Assembly (NCBI GenBank): GCA_963920705.1
Contig: OY987240.1
Span: 3,726,501-3,790,500 of the forward strand
Origin: Odiellus spinosus
Taxonomy: Eukaryota; Arthropoda; Arachnida; Opiliones; Phalangiidae
Reading direction: 5' to 3'
Length of the DNA: 64,000 nucleotides
Part shown: in pieces, positions 12,492-26,280 of the stretch
Layout: each line of letters starts with the position of its first letter
Position numbering within the stretch: position 1 is the first letter of the stretch
Position numbers and translations under genes: made by a program
Notes under the pieces: generated by a model
What the model was told of the DNA's origin: nothing
Seen by the model: only the letters and a program-made list of their open reading frames with translations
Databases searched by the model: none

Positions 12492-15400
12492 CAATCGAAA
12501 AACTTGATTCGAAAAACTTGATTCGAAAAACACCATTCGAAAAACATCATTCGAAAAACATCATTCGACAAAACATGATTCGAAAAACATGATTCGAAAA
12601 ACATGATTCGAAAAACTTGATTCGAAAAACATCATTCGAAAAACATCATTCGAAAAACATCATTCGAAAAACATCATTCGAAAAACATCATTCGAAAAAC
12701 ATCATTCGAAAAACATCATTCGAAAAACATCATTCGAAAAACATGATTCGAAAAATATGATTCGAAAAACATCATTCGAAAAACATAATTCGAAAAACAT
12801 CATTCGAAAAACATTATTCGAAATACATCATTCGAAAAACATCATTCGAAAAACATAATTCGAAAAACATGATTCGAAAAACATGCTTCGAAAACCATGA
12901 TTCGAAAAAGATGATTTGAAAAACATCATTCGAAAAACATGATTCGAAAAACATGATTCGAAAAACTTGATTCGGACAACATGATTCGAAAAAAATCATT
13001 CGAAAAACATCATTCGAAAAACATCATTCGAAAAAAATCATTCGAAAAACATCATTCGAAAAACATCATTCGAAAAACATCATTCGAAAAACATTATTCG
13101 AAAAAAAAAATCGAAAAACATCATTCGAAAAAATCATTCGAAAAACATCATTCGAAAAACCTCATTCGAAAAACATCATTCGACAAAACATGATTCGAAA
13201 CACTTGATTCGAAAAACATGATTCGAAATCATGATTCGAAAAACATGATTCGAAAAACATGATTCGAAAAACATGATTCGAAAAACATGATTCGAAAAAC
13301 ATGATTCGAAAAACATGATTCGAAAAACATGATTCGAAAAACATGATTCGAAAAACATGATTCGAAAAACATGATTCGAAAAACTTGATTCGAAAAACAT
13401 CATTCGAAAAACATCATTCGAAAAACATCATTCGAAAAACATCATTCGAAAAACATCATTCGAAAAATATGATTCGAAAAACATCATTCGAAAAACATAA
13501 TTCGAAAAACATCATTCGAAAAACATTATTCGAAATACATCATTCGAAGAACATCATTCGAAAAACATAATTCGAAAAACATGATTCGAAAAACATGCTT
13601 CGAAAAACATGATTCGAAAAAGATGATTTGAAAAACATGATTCGAAAAACATGATTCGAAAAACATGATTCGAAAAACATGATTCGAAAAACTTGATTCG
13701 GACAACATGATTCGAAAAAAATCATTCGAAAAACATCATTCGAAAAACATTATTCGAAATACATCATTCGAAAAACATCATTCGAAAAACATCATTCGAA
13801 AAACATCATTCGAAAAACATCATTCGAAAAACATTATTCGAAAAAAAAAATTCGAAAAACATCATTCAAAAAAATCATTCGAAAAACATCATTCGAAAAA
13901 CATCATTCGACAAAACATGATTCGAAACACTTGATTCGAAAAACATGATTCGAAATCATGATTCGAAAAACATGATTCGAAAAACGTGATTCGAAAAACA
14001 TGATTCGAAAAACATGATTCGAAAAACATGATTCGAAAAACATGATTCGAAAAACATGATTCGAAAAACATGATTCGAAAAACATGATTCGAAAAACATG
14101 ATTCGAAAAACATCATTCGAAAAACATCATTCGAAAAACATGATTCGAAAAATATGATTCGAAAAACATGATTCGAAAAACATGATTCGAAAAACATGAT
14201 TCGAAAAACATGATTCGAAAAACATGATTCGAAAAACATGATTCGAAAAACATGATTCGAAAAACATGATTCGAAAAACATGATTCGAAAAACATGATTC
14301 GAAAAACATGATTCGAAAAACATGATTCGAAAAACATCATTCGAAAAACATCATTCGACAAAACATCATTCGAAAAACTTCATTCGAAAAACATCATTCG
14401 AAAAACATCATTCGAAAAACATCATTCGAAAAACATCATTCGAAAAACATCATTCGAAAAACATCATTCGAAAAACATCATTCGAAAAACATCATTCGAA
14501 AAACATCATTCGAAAAACATCATTCGAAAAACATCATTCGAAAAACATCATTCGAAAAACATCATTCGAAAAACATCATTCGAAAAACATCACTCGAAAA
14601 ACATTACTCGAAACACATTATTCGAAAAATATCATTCGAAGAACATCATTCGAAAAACATTATTCGAAAAACATCATTCGAAAAACATCATTCGACAAAA
14701 CATCATTCGAAAAACATCATTCGAAAAACATGATTCGAAAAACATGATTCGAAAAACATGATTCGAAAAACATGATTCGAAAAACATGATTGTAAAAACA
14801 TCATTCGAAAAACATCATTCTTAAAACATCATTCGAAAAACATCATTCGAAAAACATCCTTCGAAAAACATCATTCGAAAAACATCATTCGAAAAACATG
14901 ATTCGAAAAACATGATTCGAAAAACATCATTCGAAAAACATCATTCGAAAAACATCATTCGAAAAACATCATTCGAAAAATATCATTCGAAGAACATCAT
15001 TCGAAAAACATTATTCGAAAAACATTATTCGAAAAACATGATTCGAAAAACTTCATTCGAAAAACATCATTCGAAAACATGATTCGAAAACATGATTCGA
15101 AAAACATCAATCGAAAAACTTGATTCGAAAAACATCATTCGAAAAACATCATTCGAAAAACATCATTCGACAGAACATGATTCGAAAAACATGATTCGAA
15201 AAACATGATTCGAAAAACTTGATTCGAAAAACATGATTCGAAAAACATCATTCGAAAAACATCATTCGAAAAACATCATTCGAAAAAAATCATTCGAAAA
15301 ACATCATTCGAAAAACATCATTCGAAAAACATCATTCGAAAAACATCATTCGAAAAACATTATTCGAAAAAAAAAATTCGAAAAACATCATTCGAAAAAA

Positions 15401-15499
15401 TCATTCGAAAAACATCATTCGAAAAACCTCATTCGAAAAACATCATTCGACAAAACATGATTCGAAACACTTGATTCGAAAAACATGATTCGAAATCAT
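12492..15499 (+). repeat. Copy 2 middle: marker pair and L1 cassettes
   Basis: Holds CATGCTTCG at 12882 and 13594, GATTTGAA and GATTCGGACAACAT units after each, and L1 13-mers at 13228 and 13955. The 13955 cassette has 11 G units, two C units and then 14 more G units (14142-14337), followed by a C-run to about 14.59 kb. Tracts with GATTGT, CATTCTT, CATCCTTCG and GACAGAACATG follow, leading to the next cassette. Confidence 0.86.
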
Positions 15500-15931
15500 G
15501 ATTCGAAAAACAAGATTCGAAAAACGTGATTCGAAAACGTGATTCGAAAACGTGATTCGAAAAACATGATTCGAAAAACATGATTCGAAAAACATGATTC
15601 GAAAAACATGATTCGAAAAACATGATTCGAAAAACATGATTCGAAAAACATGATTCGAAAAACATGATTCGAAAAACATGATTCGAAAAACATGATTCGA
15701 AAAACATGATTCGAAAAACATGATTCGAAAAACATGATTCGAAAAACATGATTCGAAAAACATGATTCGAAAAACATGATTCGAAAAACATGATTCGAAA
15801 AACATGATTCGAAAAACATGATTCGAAAAACATGATTCGAAAAACATGATTCGAAAAACATGATTCGAAAAACATGATTCGAAAAACATGATTCGAAAAA
15901 CATGATTCGAAAAACATGATTCGAAAAACAT
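15500..15931 (+). repeat. G-block of 31 units with ACAAG/ACGTG head
   Basis: Homologue of the block at 8433. The head has ACAAGATTCG and ACGTGATTCG three times, two of these units being 13 bp, so it carries one more 13-bp unit than copy 1. Uniform G-type units follow to 15931, then C-type units with the same GACAAAACATC and CTTCATTCG variants as copy 1. Confidence 0.92.
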
Positions 15932-17342
15932 CATTCGAAAAACATCATTCGAAAAACATCATTCGACAAAACATCATTCGAAAAACTTCATTCGAAAAAC
16001 ATCATTCGAAAAACATCATTCGAAAAACTTCATTCGAAAAACATCATTCGAAAAACATCATTCGAAAAACATCATTCGAAAAACATCATTCGAAAAACAT
16101 CATTCGAAAAACATCATTCGAAAAACATCATTCGAAAAACATCATTCGAAAAACATCATTCGAAAAACATCATTCGAAAAACATCATTCGAAAAACATCA
16201 TTCGAAAAACATCATTCGAAAAACATCACTCGAAAAACATTATTCGAAACACATTATTCGAAAAACATTATTCGAAAAATATCATTCGAAGAACATCATT
16301 CGAAAAACATTATTCGAAAAACATCATTCGAAAAACATCATTCGACAAAACATCATTCGAAAAACATGATTCGAAAAACATGATTCGAAAAACATGATTC
16401 GAAAAACATGATTCGAAAAACATGATTGTAAAAACATCATTCGAAAAACATCATTCTTAAAACATCATTCGAAAAACATCATTCGAAAAACATCCTTCGA
16501 AAAACATCATTCGAAAAACATGATTCGAAAAACATCATTCGAAAAACATCATTCGAAAAACATCATTCAAAAAATATCATTCGAAGAACATCATTCGAAA
16601 AACATTATTCGAAAAACATGATTCGAAAAACTTCATTCGAAAAACATCATTCGAAAACATGATTCGAAAAACATGATTCGAAAAACATCAATCGAAAAAC
16701 TTGATTCGAAAAACATCATTCGAAAAACATCATTCGAAAAACATCATTCGACAGAACATGATTCGAAAAACATGATTCGAAAAACATGATTCGAAAAACT
16801 TGATTCGAAAACCATGATTCGAAAAACATCATTCGAAAAACATCATTCGAAAAACATCATTCGAAAAACATCATTCGAAAAACATTATTCAAAAAACATT
16901 ATTCGAAAAACATTACTCGAAAAACATCTTTCGAAAAACATCATTCGAAAAACATAATTCGAAAAACATCATTCGAAAAACATGATTCGAAAAACATCAT
17001 TCGAAAAACTTGATTCGAAAAACATCATTCGAAAAACATGATTCGAAAAACATGATTCGAAAAACTTGATTCGAAAAACATGATTCGAAAAAAATCATTC
17101 GAAAAACATCATTCGAAAAACATCATTCGAAAAACATCATTCGAAAAACATCATTCGAAAAACATCATTCGAAAAACATCATTCGAAAAACATCATTCGA
17201 AAAAATTATTCGATAAACATCATTCGAAAAAATCATTCGAAAAAACATCATTCGAAAAACATCATTCGAAAAACATCATTCGAAAAACATCATTCGAAAA
17301 ACATCAATCGAAAAACTTAATTCGAAAAACTTGATTCGAAAA
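15932..17342 (+). repeat. Copy 2 right part: C-run and mixed tail
   Basis: A C-run ends at CACTCG near 16,230, followed by CATTATTCG, GAAGAACAT, GATTGT and CATTCTT units near 16.43-16.46 kb, GACAGAACATG near 16,752, and the AAAAAAATCATTCG module near 17,080. One unit reads CATTCGATAAACAT near 17,209. Shorter than the matching part of copy 1. Confidence 0.84.
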
Positions 17343-17527
17343 ACAACATTCGAAGAACATCATTCGAAAAACATCATTCGAAAAACAACATTCGAAAAAC
17401 ATCATTCGAAAAACATCATTCGAAAAAATCATTCGAAAAACATCATTCGAAAAACCTCATTCGAAAAACATCATTCGACAAAACATGATTCGAAACACTT
17501 GATTCGAAAAACATGATTCGAAATCAT

Positions 17528-18605
17528 GATTCGAAAAACATGATTCGAAAAACATGATTCGAAAAACATGATTCGAAAAACATGATTCGAAAAACATGAT
17601 TCGAAAAACATGATTCGAAAAACATGATTCGAAAAACATGATTCGAGAAACATGATTCGAAAAACATGATTCGAAAAACATGATTCGAAAAACATGATTC
17701 GAAAAACATGATTCGAAAAACATGATTCGAAAAACATGATTCGAAAAACATGATTCGAAAAACATGATTCGAAAAACATGATTCGAAAAACATGATTCGA
17801 AAAACATGATTCGGAAAACATGATTCGAAAAACATCATTCGAAAAACATGATTCGAAAAACATGATTCGAAAAACATGATTCGAAAAACATGATTCGAAA
17901 AACATGATTCGAAAAACATGATTCGAAAAACATGATTCGAAAAACATGATTCGAAAAACATGATTCGAAAAACATGATTCGAAAAACATGATTCGAAAAA
18001 CATGATTCGAAAAACATGATTCGAAAAACATGATTCGAAAAACATGATTCGAAAAACATGATTCGAAAAACATGATTCGAAAAACATGATTCGAAAAACA
18101 TGATTCGAAAAACATGATTCGAAAAACATGATTCGAAAAACATGATTCGAAAAACATGATTCGAAAAACATGATTCGAAAAACATGATTCGAAAAACATG
18201 ATTCGAAAAACATGATTCGAAAAACATGATTCGAAAAACATGATTCGAAAAACATGATTCGAAAAACATGATTCGAAAAACATGATTCGAAAAACATGAT
18301 TCGAAAAACATGATTCGAAAAACATGATTCGAAAAACATGATTCGAAAAACATGATTCGAAAAACATGATTCGAAAAACATGATTCGAAAAACATGATTC
18401 GAAAAACATGATTCGAAAAACATGATTCGAAAAACATGATTCGAAAAACATGATTCGAAAAACATGATTCGAAAAACATGATTCGAAAAACATGATTCGA
18501 AAAACATGATTCGAAAAACATGATTCGAAAAACATGATTCGAAAAACATGATTCGAAAAACATGATTCGAAAAACATGATTCGAAAAACATGATTCGAAA
18601 AACAT
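17528..18605 (+). repeat. G-block of 77 units
   Basis: 1078 bp, exactly 77 unit lengths, the longest G-block of the window. One unit at 17836 is C-type, the one before it is GATTCGGAAAACAT, and one unit carries GAGAAACAT. The left breakpoint of the 9.9-kb duplication lies inside this block at about 18,256, exactly in register with the units. Confidence 0.95.
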
Positions 18606-18955
18606 CATTCGAAAAACATCATTCGAAAAACATCATTCGAAAAACATCATTCGAAAAACATCATTCGAAAAACATCATTCGAAAAACATCATTCGAAAAA
18701 CATCATTCGAAAAACATCATTCGAAAAACATCATTCGAAAAACATCATTCGAAAAACATCATTCGAAAAACATCATTCGAAAAACATCATTCGAAAAACA
18801 TCATTCGAAAAACATCATTCGAAAAACATCATTCGAAAAACATCATTCGAAAAACATCATTCGAAAAACATCATTCGAAAAACATCATTCGAAAAACATC
18901 ATTCGAAAAACATCATTCGAAAAACATCATTCGAAAAACATCATTCGAAAAACAT
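18606..18955 (+). repeat. C-block of 25 units
   Basis: 25 identical C-type units (350 bp) ending at the CAATCG variant at 18956. An identical block of 25 units is present 9939 bp to the right at 28545-28894. Confidence 0.95.
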
Positions 18956-20465
18956 CAATCGAAAAACTTGATTCGAAAAACTTGATTCGAAAAACACCAT
19001 TCGAAAAACATCATTCGAAAAACATCATTCGACAAAACATGATTCGAAAAACATGATTCGAAAAACATGATTCGAAAAACTTGATTCGAAAAACATCATT
19101 CGAAAAACATCATTCGAAAAACATCATTCGAAAAACATCATTCGAAAAACATCATTCTAAAAACATCATTCGAAAAACATCATTCGAAAAACATCATTCG
19201 AAAAACATCATTCGAAAAACATGATTCGAAAAATATGATTCGAAAAACATCATTCGAAAAACATAATTCGAAAAACATCATTCGAAAAACATTATTCGAA
19301 ATACATCATTCGAAAAACATCATTCGAAAAACATAATTCGAAAAACATGATTCGAAAAACATGCTTCGAAAACCATGATTCGAAAGAGATGATTTGAAAA
19401 ACATCTTTCGAAAAACATGATTCGAAAAACATGATTCGAAAAACTTGATTCGGACAACATGATTCGAAAAAAATCATTCGAAAAACATCATTCGAAAAAC
19501 ATCATTCGAAAAAAATCATTCGAAAAACATCATTCGAAAAACATCATTCGAAAAACATCATTCGAAAAACATTATTCGAAAAAAAAAATCGAAAAACATC
19601 ATTCGAAAAAATCATTCGAAAAACATCATTCGAAAAACCTCATTCGAAAAACATCATTCGACAAAACATGATTCGAAACACTTGATTCGAAAAACATGAT
19701 TCGAAATCATGATTCGAAAAACATGATTCGAAAAACATGATTCGAAAAACATGATTCGAAAAACATGATTCGAAAAACATGATTCGAAAAACATGATTCG
19801 AAAAACATGATTCGAAAAACATGATTCGAAAAACATGATTCGAAAAACATGATTCGAAAAACTTGATTCGAAAAACATCATTCGAAAAACATCATTCGAA
19901 AAACATCATTCGAAAAACATCATTCGAAAAACATCATTCGAAAAATATGATTCGAAAAACATCATTCGAAAAACATAATTCGAAAAACATCATTCGAAAA
20001 ACATTATTCGAAATACATCATTCGAAAAACATCATTCGAAAAACATAATTCGAAAAACATGATTCGAAAAACATGCTTCGAAAAACATGATTCGAAAAAG
20101 ATGATTTGAAAAACATGATTCGAAAAACATGATTCGAAAAACATGATTCGAAAAACATGATTCGAAAAACTTGATTCGGACAACATGATTCGAAAAAAAT
20201 CATTCGAAAAACATCATTCGAAAAACATTATTCGAAATACATCATTCGAAAAACATCATTCGAAAAACATCATTCGAAAAACATCATTCGAAAAACATCA
20301 TTCGAAAAACATCATTCGAAAAACATCATTCGAAAAACATTATTCGAAAAAAAAAATTCGAAAAACATCATTCGAAAAAATCATTCGAAAAACATCATTC
20401 GAAAAACATCATTCGACAAAACATGATTCGAAACACTTGATTCGAAAAACATGATTCGAAATCAT
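18956..20465 (+). repeat. Copy 3: CATGCTTCG marker pair region
   Basis: CATGCTTCG occurs at 19360 and 20072 (712 bp apart). The first marker is followed by CGAAAGAGATG and CATCTTTCG, which differ from copies 1 and 2 and are shared only with the duplicate at 29.3 kb. An L1 13-mer lies at 19706 with a short G-run ending in CTTG near 19,863. Confidence 0.87.
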
Positions 20466-22990
20466 GATTCGAAAAACATGATTCGAAAAACGTGATTCGA
20501 AAAACATGATTCGAAAAACATGATTCGAAAAACATGATTCGAAAAACATGATTCGAAAAACATGATTCGAAAAACATGATTCGAAAAACATGATTCGAAA
20601 AACATGATTCGAAAAACATGATTCGAAAAACATGATTCGAAAAACATGATTCGAAAAACATGATTCGAAAAACATGATTCGAAAAACATGATTCGAAAAA
20701 CATGATTCGAAAAACATGATTCGAAAAACATGATTCGAAAAACATGATTCGAAAAACATGATTCGAAAAACATGATTCGAAAAACATGATTCGAAAAACA
20801 TGATTCGAAAAACATCATTCGACAAAACATCATTCGAAAAACTTCATTCGAAAAACATGATTCGAAAAACATCATTCGAAAAACATCATTCGAAAAACAT
20901 CATTCGAAAAACATCATTCGAAAAACATCATTCGAAAAACATCATTCGAAAAACATCATTCGAAAAACATCATTCGAAAAACATCATTCGAAAAACATCA
21001 TTCGAAAAACATCATTCGAAAAACATCATTCGAAAAACATCATTCGAAAAACATCATTCGAAAAACATCATTCGAAAAACATTATTCGAAAAAAAAATTC
21101 GAAAAACATCATTCGAAAAAATCATTCGAAAAACATCATTCGAAAAACATCATTCGACAAAACATGATTCGAAACACTTGATTCGAAAAACATGATTCGA
21201 AATCATGATTCGAAAAACATGATTCGAAAAACGTGATTCGAAAAACATGATTCGAAAAACATGATTCGAAAAACATGATTCGAAAAACATGATTCGAAAA
21301 ACATGATTCGAAAAACATGATTCGAAAAACATGATTCGAAAAACATGATTCGAAAAACATGATTCGAAAAACATGATTCGAAAAACATGATTCGAAAAAC
21401 ATGATTCGAAAAACATGATTCGAAAAACATGATTCGAAAAACATGATTCGAAAAACATGATTCGAAAAACATGATTCGAAAAACATGATTCGAAAAACAT
21501 GATTCGAAAAACATGATTCGAAAAACATGATTCGAAAAACATGATTCGAAAAACATGATTCGAAAAACATGATTCGAAAAACATGATTCGAAAAACATCA
21601 TTCGACAAAACATCATTCGAAAAACTTCATTCGAAAAACATGATTCGAAAAACATCATTCGAAAAACATCATTCGAAAAACATCATTCGAAAAACATCAT
21701 TCGAAAAACATCATTCGAAAAACATCATTCGAAAAACATCATTCGAAAAACATCATTCGAAAAACATCATTCGAAAAACATCATTCGAAAAACATCATTC
21801 GAAAAACATCATTCGAAAAACATCATTCGAAAAACATCATTCGAAAAACATCATTCGAAAAACATCATTCGAAAAACATCATTCGAAAAACATCATTCGA
21901 AAAACATTATTCGAAAAAAAAATTCGAAAAACATCATTCGAAAAAATCATTCGAAAAACATCATTCGAAAAACATCATTCGACAAAACATGATTCGAAAC
22001 ACTTGATTCGAAAAACATGATTCGAAATCATGATTCGAAAAACATGATTCGAAAAACGTGATTCGAAAAACGTGATTCGAAAAACATGATTCGAAAAACA
22101 TGATTCGAAAAACATGATTCGAAAAACATGATTCGAAAAACATGATTCGAAAAACATGATTCGAAAAACATGATTCGAAAAACATGATTCGAAAAACATG
22201 ATTCGAAAAATATGATTCGAAAAACATGATTCGAAAAACATGATTCGAAAAACATGATTCGAAAAACATGATTCGAAAAACATGATTCGAAAAACATGAT
22301 TCGAAAAACATGATTCGAAAAACATGATTCGAAAAACATGATTCGAAAAACATGATTCGAAAAACATGATTCGAAAAACATGATTCGAAAAACATGATTC
22401 GAAAAACATCATTCGACAAAACATCATTCGAAAAACTTCATTCGAAAAACATGATTCGAAAAACATCATTCGAAAAACATCATTCGAAAAACATCATTCG
22501 AAAAACATCATTCGAAAAACATCATTCGAAAAACATCATTCGAAAAACATCATTCGAAAAACATCATTCGAAAAACATCATTCGAAAAACATCATTCGAA
22601 AAACATCATTCGAAAAACATCATTCGAAAAACATCTCTCGAAAAACATCATTCGAAAAACATCATTCGAAAAACATTATTCGAAACACATTATTCGAAAA
22701 ACATTATTCGAAAAATATCATTCGAAGAACATCATTCGAAAAACATTATTCGAAAAACATCATTCGAAAAACATCGTTCGAAAAACATCATTCGAAAAAC
22801 ATCATTCGAAAAACATCATTCGAAAAACATTATTCGAAACACATTATTCGAAAAACATTATTCGAAAAATATCATTCGAAGAACATCATTCGAAAAACAT
22901 TATTCGAAAAACATCATTCGAAAAACATCATTCGACAAAACATCATTCGAAAAACATCATTCGAAAAACATGATTCGAAAAACATGATTC
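20466..22990 (+). repeat. Three successive L1 cassettes (local amplification)
   Basis: G-blocks of 25 units (20466-20815), 28 units (21207-21598) and 27 units (22032-22409). Each follows an L1 leader and 13-mer, each has an ACGTG unit near its start (two in the third), and each is followed by a GACAAAACATC unit, CTTCATTCG and a C-run. The 13-mer spacing is 741 and 825 bp. The single cassettes at 7295 and 13955 are the likely counterparts in copies 1 and 2, so this looks like local tandem amplification. After the third C-run a CATTATTCG/GAAGAACAT group occurs twice. Confidence 0.88.
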
Positions 22991-23740
22991 GAAAAACATG
23001 ATTCGAAAAACATGATTCGAAAAACATGATTGTAAAAACATCATTCGAAAAACATCATTCTTAAAACATCATTCGAAAAACATCATTCGAAAAACATCCT
23101 TCGAAAAACATCATTCGAAAAACATCATTCGAAAAACATGATTCGAAAAACATGATTCGAAAAACATCATTCGAAAAACATCATTCGAAAAACATCATTC
23201 GAAAAACATCATTCGAAAAATATCATTCGAAGAACATCATTCGAAAAACATTATTCGAAAAACATTATTCGAAAAACATGATTCGAAAAACTTCATTCGA
23301 AAAACATCATTCGAAAACATGATTCGAAAAACATGATTCGAAAAACATCAATCGAAAAACTTGATTCGAAAAACATCATTCGAAAAACATCATTCGAAAA
23401 ACATCATTCGACAGAACATGATTCGAAAAACATGATTCGAAAAACATGATTCGAAAAACTTGATTCGAAAAACATGATTCGAAAAACATCATTCGAAAAA
23501 CATCATTCGAAAAACATCATTCGAAAAAAATCATTCGAAAAACATCATTCGAAAAACATCATTCGAAAAACATCATTCGAAAAACATCATTCGAAAAACA
23601 TTATTGGAAAAAAAAAATTCGAAAAACATCATTCGAAAAAATCATTCGAAAAACATCATTCGAAAAACCTCATTCGAAAAACATCATTCGACAAAACATG
23701 ATTCGAAACACTTGATTCGAAAAACATGATTCGAAATCAT
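22991..23740 (+). repeat. Mixed units with GATTGT/CATTCTT tract and L1 leader
   Basis: GATTGTAAAAACAT near 23,030 and CATTCTTAAAACAT near 23,058 are followed by CATCCTTCG, GAAGAACAT, a 13-bp CATTCGAAAACAT unit, CAATCG, GACAGAACATG near 23,412 and a CATTATTGGAAA variant near 23,604. The order matches 14.8-15.5 kb in copy 2. Confidence 0.84.
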
Positions 23741-24202
23741 GATTCGAAAAACAAGATTCGAAAAACGTGATTCGAAAAACATGATTCGAAAAACATGATT
23801 CGAAAAACATGATTCGAAAAACATGATTCGAAAAACATGATTCGAAAAACATGATTCGAAAAACATGATTCGAAAAACATGATTCGAAAAACATGATTCG
23901 AAAAACATGATTCGAAAAACATGATTCGAAAAACATGATTCGAAAAACATGATTCGAAAAACATGATTCGAAAAACATGATTCGAAAAACATGATTCGAA
24001 AAACATGATTCGAAAAACATGATTCGAAAAACATGATTCGAAAAACATGATTCGAAAAACATGATTCGAAAAACATGATTCGAAAAACATGATTCGAAAA
24101 ACATGATTCGAAAAACATGATTCGAAAAACATGATTCGAAAAACATGATTCGAAAAACATGATTCGAAAAACATGATTCGAAAAACATGATTCGAAAAAC
24201 AT
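23741..24202 (+). repeat. G-block of 33 units
   Basis: 462 bp after the L1 13-mer at 23736. The head has ACAAGATTCG and one ACGTGATTCG, then uniform G units. Its duplicate at 33652-34127 has 34 units, one unit more. Confidence 0.94.
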
Positions 24203-26280
24203 CATTCGAAAAACATCATTCGACAAAACATCATTCGAAAAACTTCATTCGAAAAACATCATTCGAAAAACATCATTCGAAAAACATCATTCGAAAAACA
24301 TCATTCGAAAAACATCATTCGAAAAACATCATTCGAAAAACATCATTCGAAAAACATCATTCGAAAAACATCATTCGAAAAACATCATTCGAAAAACATC
24401 ATTCGAAAAACATCATTCGAAAAACATCATTCGAAAAACATCATTCGAAAAACATCATTCGAAAAACATCATTCGAAAAACATCATTCGAAAAACATCAT
24501 TCGAAAAACATCATTCGAAAAACATCACTCGAAAAACATTATTCGAAACACATTATTCGAAAAACATTATTCGAAAAATATCATTCGAAGAACATCATTC
24601 GAAAAACATTATTCGAAAAACATCATTCGAAAAACATGATTCGAAAAACATGATTCGAAAAACATGATTCGAAAAACATGATTGTAAAAACATCATTCGA
24701 AAAACATCATTCTTAAAACATCATTCGAAAAACATCATTCGAAAAACATCCTTCGAAAAACATCATTCGAAAAACATCATTCGAAAAACATGATTCGAAA
24801 AACATCATTCGAAAAACATCATTCGAAAAACATCATTCGAAAAACATCATTCGAAAAACATAATTCGAAAAATATCATTCGAAGAACATCATTCGAAAAA
24901 CATTATTCGAAAAACATTATTCGAAAAACATGATTCGAAAAACTTCATTCGAAGAACATCATTCGAAAAACATTATTCGAAAAACATTATTCGAAAAACA
25001 TGATTCGAAAAACTTCATTCGAAAAACATCATTCGAAAACATGATTCGAAAAACATGATTCGAAAAACATCAATCGAAAAACTTGGTTCGAAAAACATCA
25101 TTCGAAAAACATCATTCGAAAAACATCATTCGACAGAACATGATTCGAAAAACATGATTCGAAAAACATGATTCGAAAAACTTGATTCGAAAAACATGAT
25201 TCGAAAAACATCATTCGAAAAACATCATTCGAAAAACATCATTCGAAAAACATCATTCGAAAAACATTATTCAAAAAACATTATTCGAAAAACATTACTC
25301 GAAAAACATCTTTCGAAAAACATTATTCGAAAAACATAATTCGAAAAACATCATTCGAAAAACATGATTCGAAAAACATAATTCGAAAAACAACATTCGA
25401 AAAACATCATTCTAAAAACATGATTCGAAAAACATGATTCGAAAAACATGATTCGAAAAACATGATTCGAAAAACATGATTCGAAAAACATGATTCGAAA
25501 AACATCATTCGAAAAACATCATTCGAAAAACATCATTCGAAAAACATCATTCGAAAAACATTCGAAAAACATTATTCGAAAAACATCTTTCGAAAAACAT
25601 CATTCGAAAAACATCATTCGAAAAACATAATTCGAAAAACATCATTCGAAAAACATGATTCGGAAAACATCATTCGAAGAACATCATTCGAAAAACAACA
25701 TTGGAAAAACATCATTCTAAAAACATCAATCGAAAAACTTGATTCGAAAAACATCATTCGAAAAACATCATTCGAAAAACATCAATCGAAAAACTTGATT
25801 CGAAAAACATCATTCGAAAAACATCATTCGAAAAACATCATTCGAAAAACATCATTCGAAAAACATCATTCGACAAAAAATGATTCGAAAAACATGATTC
25901 GAAAAACATGATTCGAAAAACTTGATTCGAAAAACATGATTCGAAAAACATGATTCGAAAAACATGATTCGAAAAACATGATTCGAAAAACTTGATTCGA
26001 AAAACATGATTCGAAAAACATGATTCGAAAAACATGATTCGAAAAACATGATTCGAAAAACATGATTCGAAAAACATGATTCGAAAAACATGATTCGAAA
26101 AACATGATTCGAAAAACATCATTCGAAAAACATCATTCGAAAAACATCATTCGAAAAACATAATTCGAAAAACATCAATCGAAAAACTTAATTCGAAAAA
26201 CTTGATTCGAAAAACATCATTCGAAAAACATCATTCGAAAAACATCATTCGACAAAACATGATTCGAAAAACTTGATTCG
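24203..26280 (+). repeat. Copy 3 tail: C-run and mixed units
   Basis: A C-run (with GACAAAACATC and CTTCATTCG) ends at CACTCG at 24526. GATTGT and CATTCTT units follow near 24.68-24.71 kb. The CATTATTCG-GATTCG-CTTCATTCG group appears twice around 24.9-25.0 kb. A CTTGGTTCG variant lies near 25,083, an 11-bp unit near 25,560 and CATTGGAAAAACAT near 25,700. A G-run of 17 units at 25882-26119 has two internal CTTG units. Confidence 0.84.

Larger units (their letters stand above)
10935..17342 (+). repeat. L1 higher-order repeat, copy 2 (6408 bp)
   Basis: Bounded by ACAACATTCGAAGAAC markers at 10935 and 17343. It repeats the order of copy 1: long G-block, C-block, CATGCTTCG pair (12882 and 13594, 712 bp apart), L1 cassettes (13-mers 13228, 13955, 15495), the GATTGT/CATTCTT tracts and a mixed tail. 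Its length differs from copy 1 through whole-unit gains and losses. It lacks the CATTGGAAAAACAT tail variant that copy 1 has near 10.2 kb. Confidence 0.92.
17343..26280 (+). repeat. L1 higher-order repeat, copy 3 (enlarged, ~8.9 kb)
   Basis: Starts at the third ACAACATTCGAAGAAC marker and follows the copy 1 order up to a tail with CATTGGAAAAACAT near 25,700 and CAATCG/CTTAATTCG/CTTGATTCG near 26,170-26,205. It is longer mainly because its 20.4-22.4 kb part has three successive L1 G/C cassettes (13-mers 20461, 21202, 22027) where copies 1 and 2 have one. No further ACAACATTCG-GAAGAAC marker follows, so the right boundary is approximate. Confidence 0.85.

Noticed and set aside
17471-18608. Long open reading frames, up to about 368 codons, with a MFFESCFSNHVFRI repeat on the minus strand, and plus-strand HHSKNIIRKTSFEK repeats
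   Set aside because: They occur in all three frames of one strand with the same peptide, their ends track the C/G unit boundaries, and they follow arithmetically from a stop-free 14-bp unit. There is no unique N- or C-terminal sequence, no codon-use signal and no known domain.
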